The notes under the pieces are model-generated. The model was not told the DNA's origin and ran no database searches. It worked only from the letters and a program-made list of their open reading frames with translations. From positions 1,984,001-2,048,000 of the forward strand of contig JAGVRJ010000006.1 in NCBI GenBank assembly GCA_019059635.1: a DNA stretch of 64,000 bases, given 5' to 3'. The translations under genes and the position numbers were made by a program. Origin of the DNA: Proales similis. Lineage: Eukaryota; Rotifera; Eurotatoria; Ploima; Proalidae. Positions 12,601-23,600 of this stretch are shown one piece after another. How positions within the stretch are numbered: position 1 is the stretch's first letter; every line of letters begins with the position of its first letter.

Positions 12601-13810
12601 GTAGCTTGACTTGAGATCGAAGCGCACCAGCTTCATCTCGTACGAGTAGTAAATCTGAGTTTAAATGGCATTAGTCAGAGCACTTGGCACAAGGCGTTGA
12701 TAAAGAGCACTTTGTAAACGTCCACTTGTTTGGTGCTTTCCACAAACACCTGAGCAGTGTACGAAAAGCTGGTCGGAAATTCAGGCAGGTCGACTTGAAA
12801 AGTCTGACCTTTGCAGTAGACGCCCTCAGGTTGCTAAGCGTTCGCTCAAATCAAGCAGTCTCAGTGGACAGATAGAATCGGTCAAACTAACCACAAGCAG
12901 ATGATCACGGATTTCGACTCGCGACTCAAACTCGTAGAAGTTGTATTCGTTGTCGATTGTGTACTCGCGGCTTGTCCGTGTGTCCTCGTAGACGCCGCGC
13001 ACTTGAGCTGCTAGCGGCACCTGCTTTACCTCCGGATCAAACGAAACCGACAAGTTGAAGTCTGGCGCCGAAAAGTAATAGTCAATAAGATACTGAGCGT
13101 TCAGCTCAGTCCAGTTCTGACAGCTCTGGTAGTGATCGGCCGGTATTCCTCGCCACACAGTTCGCTCTAATTTGAACTAGAACACGAATCAACCAGGAGA
13201 ATCGGCGATCATTCGTCCCGCGACTCACTGTTGGATAGTCGTTGTTGAAGTGAAGAACGTGACTTGGCGGCCTCATGTTCAGTTCATTGTTTTGATTTAC
13301 AAGTCCAAATATGTTGAAATCGGTCAGCTCATCTATTTTCTGAACGCTGCATTCTTGATCTTTTATTCGAGATCGCAATCGGATAAAATGAAGGAGAGAG
13401 GACGGAATCGACGGAGATGACCAACCCGAAATGGTGAAGAACTCGTTTAGATCGTAGTAGAATATCTGACGGATAGTCGATGAGCTCGTCGGATCATGAA
13501 TTATGATCTCAGATCTCTTGTCTGCGTAGTCGTAAAGTATGAGGGCGTCGGCAGCCTTTTGTTTGGAAACGCCAACTTGAATTCGAGTTTGAAACTCGTC
13601 GGTTAGCTTGGGCAGTTGTGACGGATCTGAACAAGAGGCTCAATTTGATTTGGAAAGCGAGAGCGACTGGCTGGCTTTCAACTGCTTACCGACCGCCTGG
13701 CCTAGAGCAGAAGCATCGCAGACTTGACTTTTCAGGGCTGCATCTGCTGCATTTGCTGAAAGCAGAAACAAGCAAACTGCCAACGCTGCTTTCAAGTACC
13801 GAACAAGCAT
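9637..13810 (-). CDS. Secreted/type I membrane protein with four PAN/Apple domains, paralogue B
   Basis: A 1031-aa paralogue of the gene at 5349-9289, in 19 exons: 13690-13810, 13426-13626, 13229-13359, 12892-13176, 12720-12833, 12549-12654, 12319-12485, 12150-12263, 12013-12087, 11815-11953, 11585-11764, 11262-11525, 11104-11219, 10962-11046, 10611-10886, 10290-10550, 9992-10228, 9857-9934, 9637-9782. Signal peptide MLVRYLKAALAVCLFLLSANA; shared N-terminal module (LPKLTDEFQTRIQV, DHYQSCQNWTELN, IQDFNSG, the last also in A as FIQDFNSG); PAN-type modules at about 544-632, 699-791, 791-878 and 878-957; membrane helix about 984-1010 (VFVLVLVGVLTIAVA). Most exon junctions match those of A in position and phase, but three introns occur only in B. 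The junction after 12013 can be read as a GC-AG intron (11954-12012) or as a GT-AG intron shifted by 4-5 nt. Function unknown; same inference as paralogue A. Confidence 0.82.
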
Positions 13811-14578
13811 GGTCGCTCTCGTCCTCTCTCTCTCTCTCTCTCAATGTAGATTGAGTCTCTTATTAAGGCATCAATCGCATCCGAAAGCTTCTTCTCGATT
13901 TAGGCCGCCTCTTGGCTTTATCTTATCACTTTTATTCGAGGTGTTCAAGTCACGTTCATTTTTTCTACGACTTTGCTTCTTGACGCTCTGCGCTTGTGTC
14001 GCCTTAATTGCCGAGCTAAGTCACAAAGCTAGATGCTCGTTTTTATTCGACTTTTATTCATCTAGCAAATTATGGCTCAAATTTTGCAATAATTTACAAT
14101 TAAAAATCCTTGAAGACTAGAAAAAAATGTTGAGATGGATGGAGCAACAAAGAGGAAAAAAAAGGCAACAACAACAAAATCAGAATGAAACCAAGAAATG
14201 GGCGAGAGAAGGGTTCGAAGTGGGGTTGAAGAAAAGTGAGCAAATGAATGCGATGCGTGTGAACCATCAATACTGGACAAAGACGAAAAAAGGCAGAAAT
14301 AAATTTTTGGTTTGAATAAGAAGCGAAAAGAAACAAAAACAACAGCAACAACAAAAAATGGGGTTTGAGCTTGATGAGCGATGACTCGATCAAGCCAGTC
14401 GACTGGTTCTCACAACTGCTGTTCGATGACCGTTTGAGTTGTTTCGGGCGTCGATTAAATAAGATTGGAAAGCAGCTTAATAGCACACAAAAGAGGCCAA
14501 CCGGGCGGACGTGTCTGACCAAAATGTTCGTGCACCAGTTGCCTCAGGTCGCTTTTTTTTTAATTGTAAAGTCAACAT
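13811..14578. other. Intergenic region with CT run
   Basis: This holds the promoter side of PAN paralogue B and, further right, the likely 3' UTR of the RRM gene. There is a CT repeat at about 13827-13840 and A-rich tracts at about 14110-14360 (AACAAC and AAAAA strings). Open frames such as 14100-14522 are low complexity (Phe/Leu- or Gln/Lys-rich) and are not supported. Confidence 0.45.
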
Positions 14579-15895
14579 TCATTTGTATTGGTCGAGGGCG
14601 CCGATGCTTGAGAAGGTCTCTTCGGCGATTTGAGCCAAGTTGGACGAAGAGAGTGTGTCGTAGTTTCGCTGCTGCATCAGGCTCATCTGGCCGGTGCTGA
14701 GTGAGCGTGGCATGCGTCCGACATTGTTTCCGCTGTTAGTGGTCTGCTGCCACTGATTGCGCGCTAGCAACTCCACCTGGCGCTCCCTTTCCTGTTCGCA
14801 TAGCTGCAGTTGACGCAAGTATAAATATTGCAAAAGTTGACGTTGCTGAAGTTGATTTTGAAGGCTGGCGAGTAGATCGGCCGACGGCTCTATACTCGGA
14901 GTAGAGCGTGACGTCGGAATGCCCATGCGACCAGTTGACGAGCCCTGGCTTGATTCGGACCAAAAGCCAAATTCGTCGTAGGCGCGTCGATTTGCAGTCA
15001 ATGGTCTCCCGGATCCAATCAGACCGCACGGGCCTTGCAGGTCTGGTCCACTCTTTAGACCTTCCCAAATTGACCTATTTGAGCTCATTGACGAGACTCC
15101 GCTTGCTAAATTGCGTCTTCTGGTTGTACCCTCTGTTTCGCTAGATCTCTTTCCTAAAGCGACTGTCAGACTCAAGATTCGACTGAGTGGCACAAATACG
15201 GTCTATTGTCGTTTACCTCTTTGTTTGTTAGTGTAGCCCTGGCTCGTTGAAAATTGTACTCGTATGTAGCGATCCTTGAATAAACTGTCGTTCACTTCCT
15301 CGAGCGCGACACGAGCGTCTTCGCGATTATAAAAATGTATGAATGCGTAGTTCTGATCCTTGACCACACTGAGCTTTTCGTTTACGGGGCCGTAACGCTT
15401 GAAAACAGCCAACAGCTCGGGCAGTGTGGTGCTGGTCGGCAAGTTGCCCACAAAAAGTTTGGTGCCGTTTTTGTCTTCGTTGCTTCGCTCAGTGCCCGAG
15501 TCGGTCTCGCCTCGGCTCGTGTCCACGCTGCTCGGCGAATAGTCGAACACTGAACCGACCCGATTCGAGGAGCACTCGGGCGAGGAGAACTCGTTTGAAG
15601 AAGACTTTGTCGGCGAGTAGCTGAACAAGTCGCTCGAATCGCTCAGATTAAGCGACCGTTGTGCGCCACTGTGCTTTTGATTTGCGTATGAGTAAGAAGA
15701 AGAAGAGTGAGAATCGGTGTTGAGATTCAATGCGTTCATGTTATTCAAGGGATCGAACGCGAACGTCGAGTTGGTGAGCGTCGAGCCGAACGCGTCTATG
15801 TTCAAAGCGGCTCGATTGGGCGCGTCGCCGAATAGACTCGGCGCCGGTGGCGGCGTTAAATTCAATTGTTCGTCTTTTGAATTCGGCTCAGACAT
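14579..15895 (-). CDS. RRM-domain RNA-binding protein (RBM4/Lark-like RRM)
   Basis: A 417-aa protein in two exons, 15217-15895 and 14579-15153, joined in phase 1 across a 63-bp intron. Residues 1-~140 are Ser/Asn-rich and disordered. One RRM lies at about 143-213, with RNP2 KLFVGNLP and RNP1-like NYAFIHF, resembling the first RRM of Lark/RBM4 proteins, where the RNP1 region follows VVK. The remainder is Ser/Gln-rich, with a Gln/Leu-rich stretch (LQNQLQQRQLLQYLYLRQLQL) at about 307-327 that may be a short coiled coil. No CCHC zinc knuckle is seen, unlike true Lark, so the family call stays at RRM protein. A role in mRNA translation or splicing is inferred from the domain only. Confidence 0.8.
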
Positions 15896-17562
15896 GGTCA
15901 GACAATGGACGGGATGGGCGCGCGACGGCTAAGCAAGCTGCTAGACAACGTGTTCAATCTGTTCTCTTGTTGGACGAAAAATTTGCGCTCAAATTTCTCT
16001 GTTCTTGGCGGTAGCAAATAAAAAAAGTGCCCAACACGATCTCACTATCTAAAACGGTGAAATTGTAGGTCAACAAATGGCTGAATCAATGCGAGCGAGA
16101 GAGAGACAGACAGAAAGCGAGAGAGAGAGAGAGACAGAGAAAATATTGAAAGACCGGTAGAGTTAAGGAGGAATAGAGAAATGAATAGGGCCGGCAAGAA
16201 AACGAGTGTGTTGTGTTCAAGTGAGGTGAAAGAGGTGGAGAAAAGAATTAAAATAAAGGCAAAACGAGTGAACATCAAAGAGAGAAGAGCGAGCGGGAGG
16301 GTGACGAATTGAAAAGCAAATCGGAATTGAAGAGCAATGATCAATGTGAGTAAGCGTCTACACAATTGAATTTGTTGCCGATATGAATTTCTCTTGTTGC
16401 TCTGCTCGTTTGCGTGTGTGTGTGTGTGTGCGCGTGTCTGCCTGTGTGTTTGTGTGTGTGCGTGAGTGTGTGCTAGTGTGTGTATTTGTGTGCGCGGAGA
16501 TGGTCACTCTAAGCGGTGTTGAGAGAAAGAGTCAACTCAGTTGGTGAGTGTTTTCAATATTTAAATGAATATATCACCGCATGTTGAACGAGCGAGAAAT
16601 TTATATGCTAGTCGCAGGCACAAAACTAAACTGTGGCCGAACGAGTTGAATTCAGGCGAACAAATGAACGACGAAATATTGAACGAGGAGGCTCTTGTTA
16701 TCGAAAAAGCAACTCGGGCGACCAGCTCGTGAATTTCGTGAATTTATGACCGCCCACCAATTTGCTTTCTACTTTCCTCTCTAACCTCTTACTTTCTCTC
16801 TCTCTCTCTTAGTCTCTCTCTTTCTCCCTCTCGTCTCCTCTCTCTCTCGCTCTCTTCTTTTCTACTTTCCTGTTCGTTGAATGGATGAGTTGAAAGTCAG
16901 ACGAGTTAAGAACAAGTGACGAGCGTTAAATATGGTTTGAATGAATTGAAGGTGAAATGCGTGATATGGAGAGAAACGCGTGCGGAGCAAGTGATCGCTC
17001 CCAACACTCAAACAAATAGTCACTTTCTCTAGCCACCGGCCTGCATCGCTTGCAGTATCAACAAAAACAACAACAACAAGAATGGGATGTGGTGGCTTTC
17101 GTTTTCACTCGTTTGAACGATCCGTTTGTGTGTGATATCAAACCCATGATTCGCTATTCATACTTTTCCTTCTCATTTTCGACCATAACGGTCATCACAG
17201 TTTTTGTCGGACACTCCACTCAAGATGAGGTCAACGCGAGCTGGCTGCACGTTTCGCCGCTCACACACACCCCGAAGAAAAGAGAAGCGCGCTCGGCTCG
17301 TCAACAGAAAAGCGCAGACAGACAGACAGACCGGCGAGCAGACACGCACCGAGTTAGCATGAACCAATGAGTTGAGTTTAAATTTGCTCTCTGCCTCTCT
17401 AAATGTCTAGTCTTCTTTCTTTCGTTTTTTTTTTTTTCATTTCACTTCATTTTATTGGTTTTTAATGTTCGCTATCGATATAACTGTAAATCTAAACTGC
17501 ACGCTGAGCTGAATCTAAGCCGAGTCCTAGACTCAGCTGATCACAGTCACCTCCGCAGCGGG
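15896..17562. other. Long intergenic region with dinucleotide repeats
   Basis: No gene is supported. It contains GA-rich DNA (16089-16140), an interrupted GT repeat (about 16411-16500), a CT-rich block (16790-16860), a CAA run near 17059-17080, and an oligo-T tract near 17425-17440. It separates the RRM gene's 5' end from the 3' end of FAHD1. The short frame at 17050-17370 is made of repeat-derived residues. Confidence 0.5.
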
Positions 17563-18392
17563 CTACTGTTGAAGCTCAATGACGGAGAATTTGATTTGAG
17601 TCAAATCGCTTAGAGCGCCCTCAAGCAAGTCGCCGTGTTTTACACCGGAAACGCCGGACGGAGTGCCGGTCAAAATCAAGTCGCCATGCTCTAGTTTGAA
17701 GTAGCGGCTGATATAGGAGATTAGGGTGGGAATTTTGAAGATCATGTTGCTTGTGGAGCCGTCTTGCTTCAAGTTGCCGTTGACCCAAAGCTTGAGCTGA
17801 AGATCGTGCGGATCGGACACTTTTTCCTTGGGCACAAACTCGCCAATCGGACAGGAAGTATCAAAGCCCTTGGCTAGCAGCCACGGGTGGCCTTTTTTCT
17901 TCAACTGCTCCTGAACGTCCCGTGCGGTCATGTCGAGCGCGAGCACGTAGCCCATCACGTGCTCCATCGCGTTCTCTTCGCTTATCTGCTTGCCCTCTTT
18001 GCCGATGACCACGCCCAGTTCGATTTCATGATGAAGCTCTTTCCATCCGTGCGGAATCTAAATCAAGCGAATTTAGCTCTTAAATACAGTCGCAAGGTTG
18101 GCTTGCTTGGCACACTCACCTCGATCGGGCCCTGAGTGATTATCGAGCTGATCGGCTTGTCGAATATGAGCGGAGTGTCGGTCGGCACTTGGTTTCCAAG
18201 CTCCTTTGCGTGCTCTCTTCACCACAGCCAGAGCAAGGCAGGACGATTGAAGGATTAAAAGTGAAAATTGGAATTTACCGACATTTATTCTTTTCGGTGG
18301 AATTAGAAAAAAGTAAAAGAAACGGCATACGCGTAATTTCTGCCGACTGCAATTATCTTGCGACAGATGTCTTTAACTCTAACGCCGGCCAT
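17563..18392 (-). CDS. FAHD1: Acylpyruvase / oxaloacetate decarboxylase FAHD1
   Basis: Fumarylacetoacetate-hydrolase-fold enzyme that hydrolyses acylpyruvates and decarboxylates oxaloacetate, usually mitochondrial. Three exons: 18331-18392, 18120-18216, 17563-18057 (217 aa, close to the ~220 of the family). Family landmarks: VGRNYAEHAKEL near the N-terminus, the metal-binding HHEIELGVV (E-x-E), LDMTARDVQ (third acidic ligand), KKKGHPW, and LTGTPSGV near the C-terminus. The first intron splits the Ala codon of NYA; the second follows GPIE. The start at 18392 gives MAGVRVKDICRK, a basic N-terminus that could act as a weak mitochondrial signal. It lies just downstream of two other minus-strand genes (unknown small protein and SEC22B). 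Confidence 0.95.
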
Positions 18393-18472
18393 TGCCTTTT
18401 CTTGCGTCGCTTTCGGCTTCTAATCTAAGCAAAAGAGCAAATACTGATTTGAACATTGGCCGTTCTGTTCGA

Positions 18473-18931
18473 TTAATGTTCGGTTTCACGCATTTGCAGA
18501 AACTTTTCGGAAATGTCGATGAACTTCTGGTCACGCTCAACTCGCTCGCTCATTGCGTTCAGATCTTGGCAAAGCTTCTGCATTGAATACTTCGCCTGAA
18601 CGCTCACTTCAGACTCGTTCAGATTGGTTTGCAAGATGAAATATTTCTCAAGTCGATCGAGCTCAGTCTGATCGGCGGCATTCGCTTCTTTCAAATTGAC
18701 ATCTAACAAGACGTCTTGTTTGTTCACTGCCACAGAGGCAACGTCTTCGCATATCTGCTTGAGAGTGAGCGGGCTCGGCTTCTCTTTCACTGTGCTCATT
18801 ATCTTGCTTTTCTCTTGCGAGATATGAGTTGATATCTGGGCTAGACGCTTGAGGAGAAAATTGAAGCGTGTGGCGCAAATCAGACAATCGCTGCCGAATT
18901 CATGCGACATGCCAACAGTTGTAACGGACAT
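18473..18931 (-). CDS. Small helical protein of unknown function
   Basis: A 152-aa single-exon frame; the start may be the first Met or Met8 (MSHEFGSDCLIC). The sequence is rich in Leu, Glu, Lys and Gln, with heptad-like spacing in the second half (TELDRLEKYFILQ, QKLCQDLNAMSERVERDQ), suggesting a coiled-coil subunit of a complex. The early CLIC segment is the only notable cysteine pair. I do not recognise the family; BLOC-1/BORC-type or dynactin-type small subunits were considered without a match. It sits between SEC22B (149 bp upstream) and FAHD1 (80 bp downstream) on the same strand; such tight packing could mean shared transcription. Confidence 0.6.
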   Translation of the reverse strand: MSVTTVGMSHEFGSDCLICATRFNFLLKRLAQISTHISQEKSKIMSTVKEKPSPLTLKQICEDVASVAVNKQDVLLDVNLKEANAADQTELDRLEKYFILQTNLNESEVSVQAKYSMQKLCQDLNAMSERVERDQKFIDISEKFLQMRETEH

Positions 18932-19080
18932 AAAAAGTTTTCGCTCGAGTGATGCTGTTATTTATTTCTATTCGCTGGACAATCAAACGCAATGACGCAA
19001 AGAAAAAAAAAAAAGGAGAAGATGACGACGGTGAAGACGACCACCACGAGGCTGAGATTAAGAAACCGGTCGACTGGAAT

Positions 19081-19908
19081 TTAGAATAAATAGTATTTGA
19101 AAACAAGCAGCAGGATGATGACAAGCACGACAATGGCCGCTATCTTGGCATATGTGGCCTGCATGTTGAGCTTGTGAGCGTTGCTGCGATATTTGTCGGA
19201 CATTGACCGCAAGTTCTGAGCTTTTGTGTCGAGCGCTTTGTTTTTTTAAGTGAAAAAGAATTGTTTGCCGGGATTTAAGCTGCCTGCTGGCTTACATGAA
19301 AGGGCGTCGCCGCGCTGGAGCACGTCCTCAATGTTCTGCACCATGATCTTGTGCACCTCCTGCAGCTCGGTGTTGAGCTTGTTCATGTTCGACTGACGCG
19401 AGTCGAGGTATTGCTTCTTTGTCTTCTGAATGTGTGTGTCTGGTCGACAGACTGGTCAGAGTACAGTTTGCAGCAGAACTCGCTCGTCTCGATGCCTACC
19501 GAACTCAATAAAGCTGTACGGCCGGGCGACCGTTTGTATTTTGGTTCCGTACTCGGCGTAGAACTGCGATGCCAAGTCTTCTAAGTAGGAAAACGCGGTT
19601 CGCCGTGAAAAGTTGTGCTCGCACATGGTCAGGTAGCAGACATCATTGTCAATGAAGTAGCTGTATTGCTTCTATTAATCAATAAGTTGCAGTGAACGTG
19701 AGTTAAAGTCAGCTCACTGAAATAAATAGGGTCCCGTCTCGACACTGCCTCTGCTCGGCGTGTTTGTGTTCATTCGTCTGAACAGCTGCTTAGCCTGGTT
19801 CTGGTACTCGACCATCGATCGGCCCGACTGCACATGTGAGTCATCATGAACGGACGCAGCCAACGGAAGCGCGTCGTTCAGTCGCGCGATCATCGTCATC
19901 AACACCAT
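19081..19908 (-). CDS. SEC22B: Vesicle-trafficking R-SNARE SEC22B
   Basis: ER-Golgi R-SNARE. Four exons: 19718-19908, 19500-19660, 19296-19439, 19081-19235 (216 aa; vertebrate SEC22B is 215). The N-terminal longin domain begins [19 protein letters not shown], followed by [10 protein letters not shown] and the VCYLTMCEH strand; the segment [19 protein letters not shown] closes the longin domain; the SNARE motif has [22 protein letters not shown] with the zero-layer Arg, and the C-terminus is a membrane anchor ([20 protein letters not shown]). The first splice acceptor was chosen because it restores the conserved His (F-H-Y). It is divergent to the TIMELESS gene, sharing a ~710-bp intergenic region. 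Confidence 0.97.
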
Positions 19909-20621
19909 TTTTTATTGCAATTCTCTAACAGAACACAAATTGATAGCAAATTAGTTGAAATCTGTCGCCAGCAAAGGTGGAGCAGTGCCTCTGAGCTGAG
20001 TGCAGTGTCGATGTTGGCGCGCTACGACAACGTTTACTTCGCCTAGTTGAGTATAATTCGATTGAAATTCATATTATACGCGAACGACGAATAGCAGCGA
20101 ATGCATGCATTTGTGCTCTAAACCAATTACGTGGCCCAGAAAAAAAAAGACATTTCGACATAACTTATGCTCGGATGCGGGGCTCGAATTTTTCGACTCG
20201 AAAAGACTTATCTAAAATCAAAGTTATTTGGCCTACTCCATTGGGCCATTGAAAGCACGACAACCACCAAAGGCATAAGCTTTGAAGGAAAATAGAGGCC
20301 GAGTTGACATCGCCTTCGCACATTGCCTATAAGCTTCAGTTCGGACTTTTGCTCAGTCCTTGGTCTCATCTCTTGGCTGCTTTGGGGTTTCTAAATTTGT
20401 TGGAGTTGTGGAAGATGGCGAGAGCGAAGATAAAGCAGGCCAAGTCAAAGAGACTCGGTCAAATTTAAGCTGACACCGTTTGGCTTGAGCAGAGCAAAGA
20501 GAATGTGAATAAAAGACTGTCAGAGTTGCTTGCCAGTGCGCTTGCGTATGAGTTGAAGAGGAAAAAGTGCACCGAATTTGAATCAGAGTAGAGAGACAGA
20601 GTTTGTTTGAGGCGAGAAGGG
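19909..20621. other. Divergent promoter region, SEC22B / TIMELESS
   Basis: About 710 bp between two divergently transcribed genes. No coding frame is supported. It is mixed composition with poly-A (20141-20150), and presumably contains both promoters. No clear TATA box was found on either side. Confidence 0.5.
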
Positions 20622-23600
20622 ATGTGCTCGAGTCACGAGCTTCAGGCTACTTTGAACGCGCTTGGCTACTTGGAAGACGGCGAATATTATCGAAGTCGCG
20701 ACTGCCTAAGTAAGAGACGCCTGCTAAAGGCTGATTGATTGCTGAAAAGTTTATTGACTCGGCTCATTGATAAGACGCGGCAAAAGACTTGGTTCGATTC
20801 ATTCGTCGCGACGATCCGAACGAGAAGCCAGTTAGACGCGAGCTGCTCAAGAGCGATGTGATCAGCAACGACCTGGTGCCGCTCGTTCGCACTTTGGACA
20901 GCAGTCGCCAAGACCAGGAGCTGTTCGACATTGCTCTGCGTCTTTTGGTCAATTTAACCCAGAACGCGTTCAACTGCTTCGAGCAGAAAGTGCCTGAAGA
21001 CAAATTTCATTTGAACATTTACTTGGGCATTGACCAGCGCTTGCAGCAGATAAAGGAAACGTTCGCCGACGACAAGTTCAATCAGGCGATATGCGACAAG
21101 CTGAACGAAATATTGGACAAAGAGTGGAGCGAGCGAGGAGAAGAGGAAGAGCTGGTCATCGAGCGCATTCTCTACTTGGTCAGGAACGTGCTGTTGATCA
21201 AGCCAACAAACGAAGAGCTGGAGAATCGACTTGACACGGATCTGAACACGAACGACAGAATCACGCTTTCGCTTCACAAGTCAGGTCTGCTGTCCAGCAT
21301 ACAGAGAATGTGCGGCTCGAGCGAGCACGCCAAATACTCGCTGCATTTGCTCGAGATTGTGAGTCTGCTGCTAAAAGATCAGTCGTCAGAGGAAATAGCC
21401 AAAGCGAACGAGAACGAACAGGACTTGAAATCGAAACGGTCAGAGCGTGAGAAGAGCAAGGACTTTGAAGAGCTGGAAGAGCTGCAGATGCGCGAGTCGA
21501 AACTGCGCAAACACCACAGAGTGAGAATGAACCCGAGACACTCGCGATTCATGGGCACGTACGTGGCCACCAACGTCAAGTCAATAAACGACGAGAACAA
21601 GCTGATTGTGCACAAACAGGCCACGAGCATGGCCGACTTGCTCAACGACGAGGCAAAGGTGAAAATGAAAAAGAGCAAGAACAAGATGATTCTGAACGAC
21701 GAGGGCGACGAGCAGCGCAAGTCGGTGAATTTCATTCGCGTGATCCTCAAAAAGTTCTGCAGCTCGTTCATGAACTCGGCCTATCAGGGCTTTCTGCGTC
21801 GCCTCAAAGATCTGAATCAGCGCAAGAAAATGCAGGACGAGGAGGTCAGTCACTTCTACTGGCTCATTCAGTTCATGACCGAGTTTGTGCGCAACTGCGA
21901 AAAAACCGAGCAGACAAAGCTCGAGCTGATCAAAGAGACCTTCTCGGTCGAGCTGTTTCACTCGATCGAGGTCTACATGCAGCGGTGCAAAGAGATGATC
22001 AAAGTCGACAAGAACGAGGCTCGTCTGTGGTCCAGGCGAATGCACGCGGGCCTCAAGTGCTACAAAGAGAACCTGCTCACGTTGTTTGTGATCGAGAAAA
22101 AGCTCAAGGACAAGCGGAAAGAAGACGAGCGTCTGAGCGCAATTGACACCAACAGTGCCGGCGAACTGGTCGATTTAGACCAGCCCGGAGAGCCTCGTTC
22201 CAATCATCTGAGTCTACTCGACCAGGCGTCGCTTGAGCTGCTGAACAAAATAAAAAACCAACTCTTCTACATGCAAGAGTTTCGCGAGATGTTCATACTG
22301 CTGCTGCGCGAGTTCGACGCCAGCAAGATGTCGAAGAGCTTTTTGCGCGACCTGATCGAGGCCAACCACGTGTTCATCTCACTGCTGGAGAACTACAGCC
22401 GAACGCACGGCGGCAAACTGAACGTGGGCATAAAGAAAAAGAAGCGCGCGCCCAAAGAAAAGAGAGAAAAGAAACAGAAGGAAAAGAAGGAGGAGAAGGA
22501 GAAGCGAATGCAGATCGAGAAAGAATATAGACAACGAGTGGACTATCAAGACGCCGACTTTAAGCAAAACACTTGGCAGTACAACTTCTCCAAGCTGGCC
22601 GCTTTGATTCAAGAGGAGAGGCCGCTGAACGTGCAAGACGACAATCTGATGCCGTTCGATTTCGTGGCCACCAGCAACGACGAGTTCAATCAGCACAAGG
22701 AGCAGGTGATTGAGAAAGTGCAGCGGCTGTTCATCGAGAACAAGGTGGACGATTCGCTGGCGCTGTGCAGAGAAGCGAGATGCCTGTGGCCGAACGACGT
22801 GTTCGGCGAGGCGAACGTCAACGGCGACGACGAGTTCGACGCGTTCCGCAAACTCTTCATGACGCAGCTCGAGATCAAAAAGCCAGAGAAAAAAAAGGCG
22901 CCAGAGCAGGCGCAAACGCAGATGGACGTAGATAAGGAGATAAACGACGAGGGCATAGAGGAGGACGATCTGTTCGGTGAAGAGGAAATGGACGAGAAAG
23001 ACCGAGAGAACTACGAACACGTGTTTGACCAAGAAGAGAACGACCAAGAGCTCGAGAACGAGGACGTAAAGTACGAGACTCAGGAGGAGAGCCTTGAACT
23101 GGACAAGTTCTTGTACAAATACATTCATCCGAATGTGCTGCGCTGCTATGTGATGATGCTCGGAGAGTACGGCAAAAACAGCGACTTTCTCAACCGCTGC
23201 TGCATGAACATGCTGGAGAGGATCGCCTACGACTGTGAGGCCACTCAGTTCCTCTATCAGCTGAGCCTGTTCAATTTAATTGACAAAATGTACAAGGACC
23301 CCATGTCTCGCTGTATAATGAACATAATGAAGGAGAACTCGAGCAGGAAACGCGCCATCGATGACGTTTGCGGCTGCACCTATTCGTCCGAGGACATGTT
23401 TGCGTTCTTTCGCAAACTACTGGCCAAATTCATTGAGCAGTCGAAGCAGAATCCGGTCCTATTTCTCGAGCTTCTCTTTTTCAAGGACAAGAAGATCCTC
23501 TACGAGCTGGGCGAGAGTTCAAACGGCTACGAAGCGTACGAGTCAAAGAGCACGAGCAAACGGGTTGCGTGGAGTCAAGAACAACAAGACGAGCTAAAGC

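Noticed and set aside
14100-14522. Phe/Leu-rich frame between the PAN and RRM genes
   Set aside because: Antisense of an A-rich tract; membrane-like look is a composition effect.
14579-15895. Calling the RRM protein a true Lark/RBM4
   Set aside because: Only one RRM and no CCHC knuckle are visible, so only the RRM assignment is kept.
16381-16500. Possible non-coding RNA or repeat array in the GT-rich block
   Set aside because: Only an interrupted dinucleotide microsatellite; no unit longer than a few bases and no fold evident.
22379-23128. 249-aa minus-strand frame
   Set aside because: It is the antisense shadow of the Glu/Lys-rich part of TIMELESS; its Leu/Val-rich sequence mirrors the charged codons.
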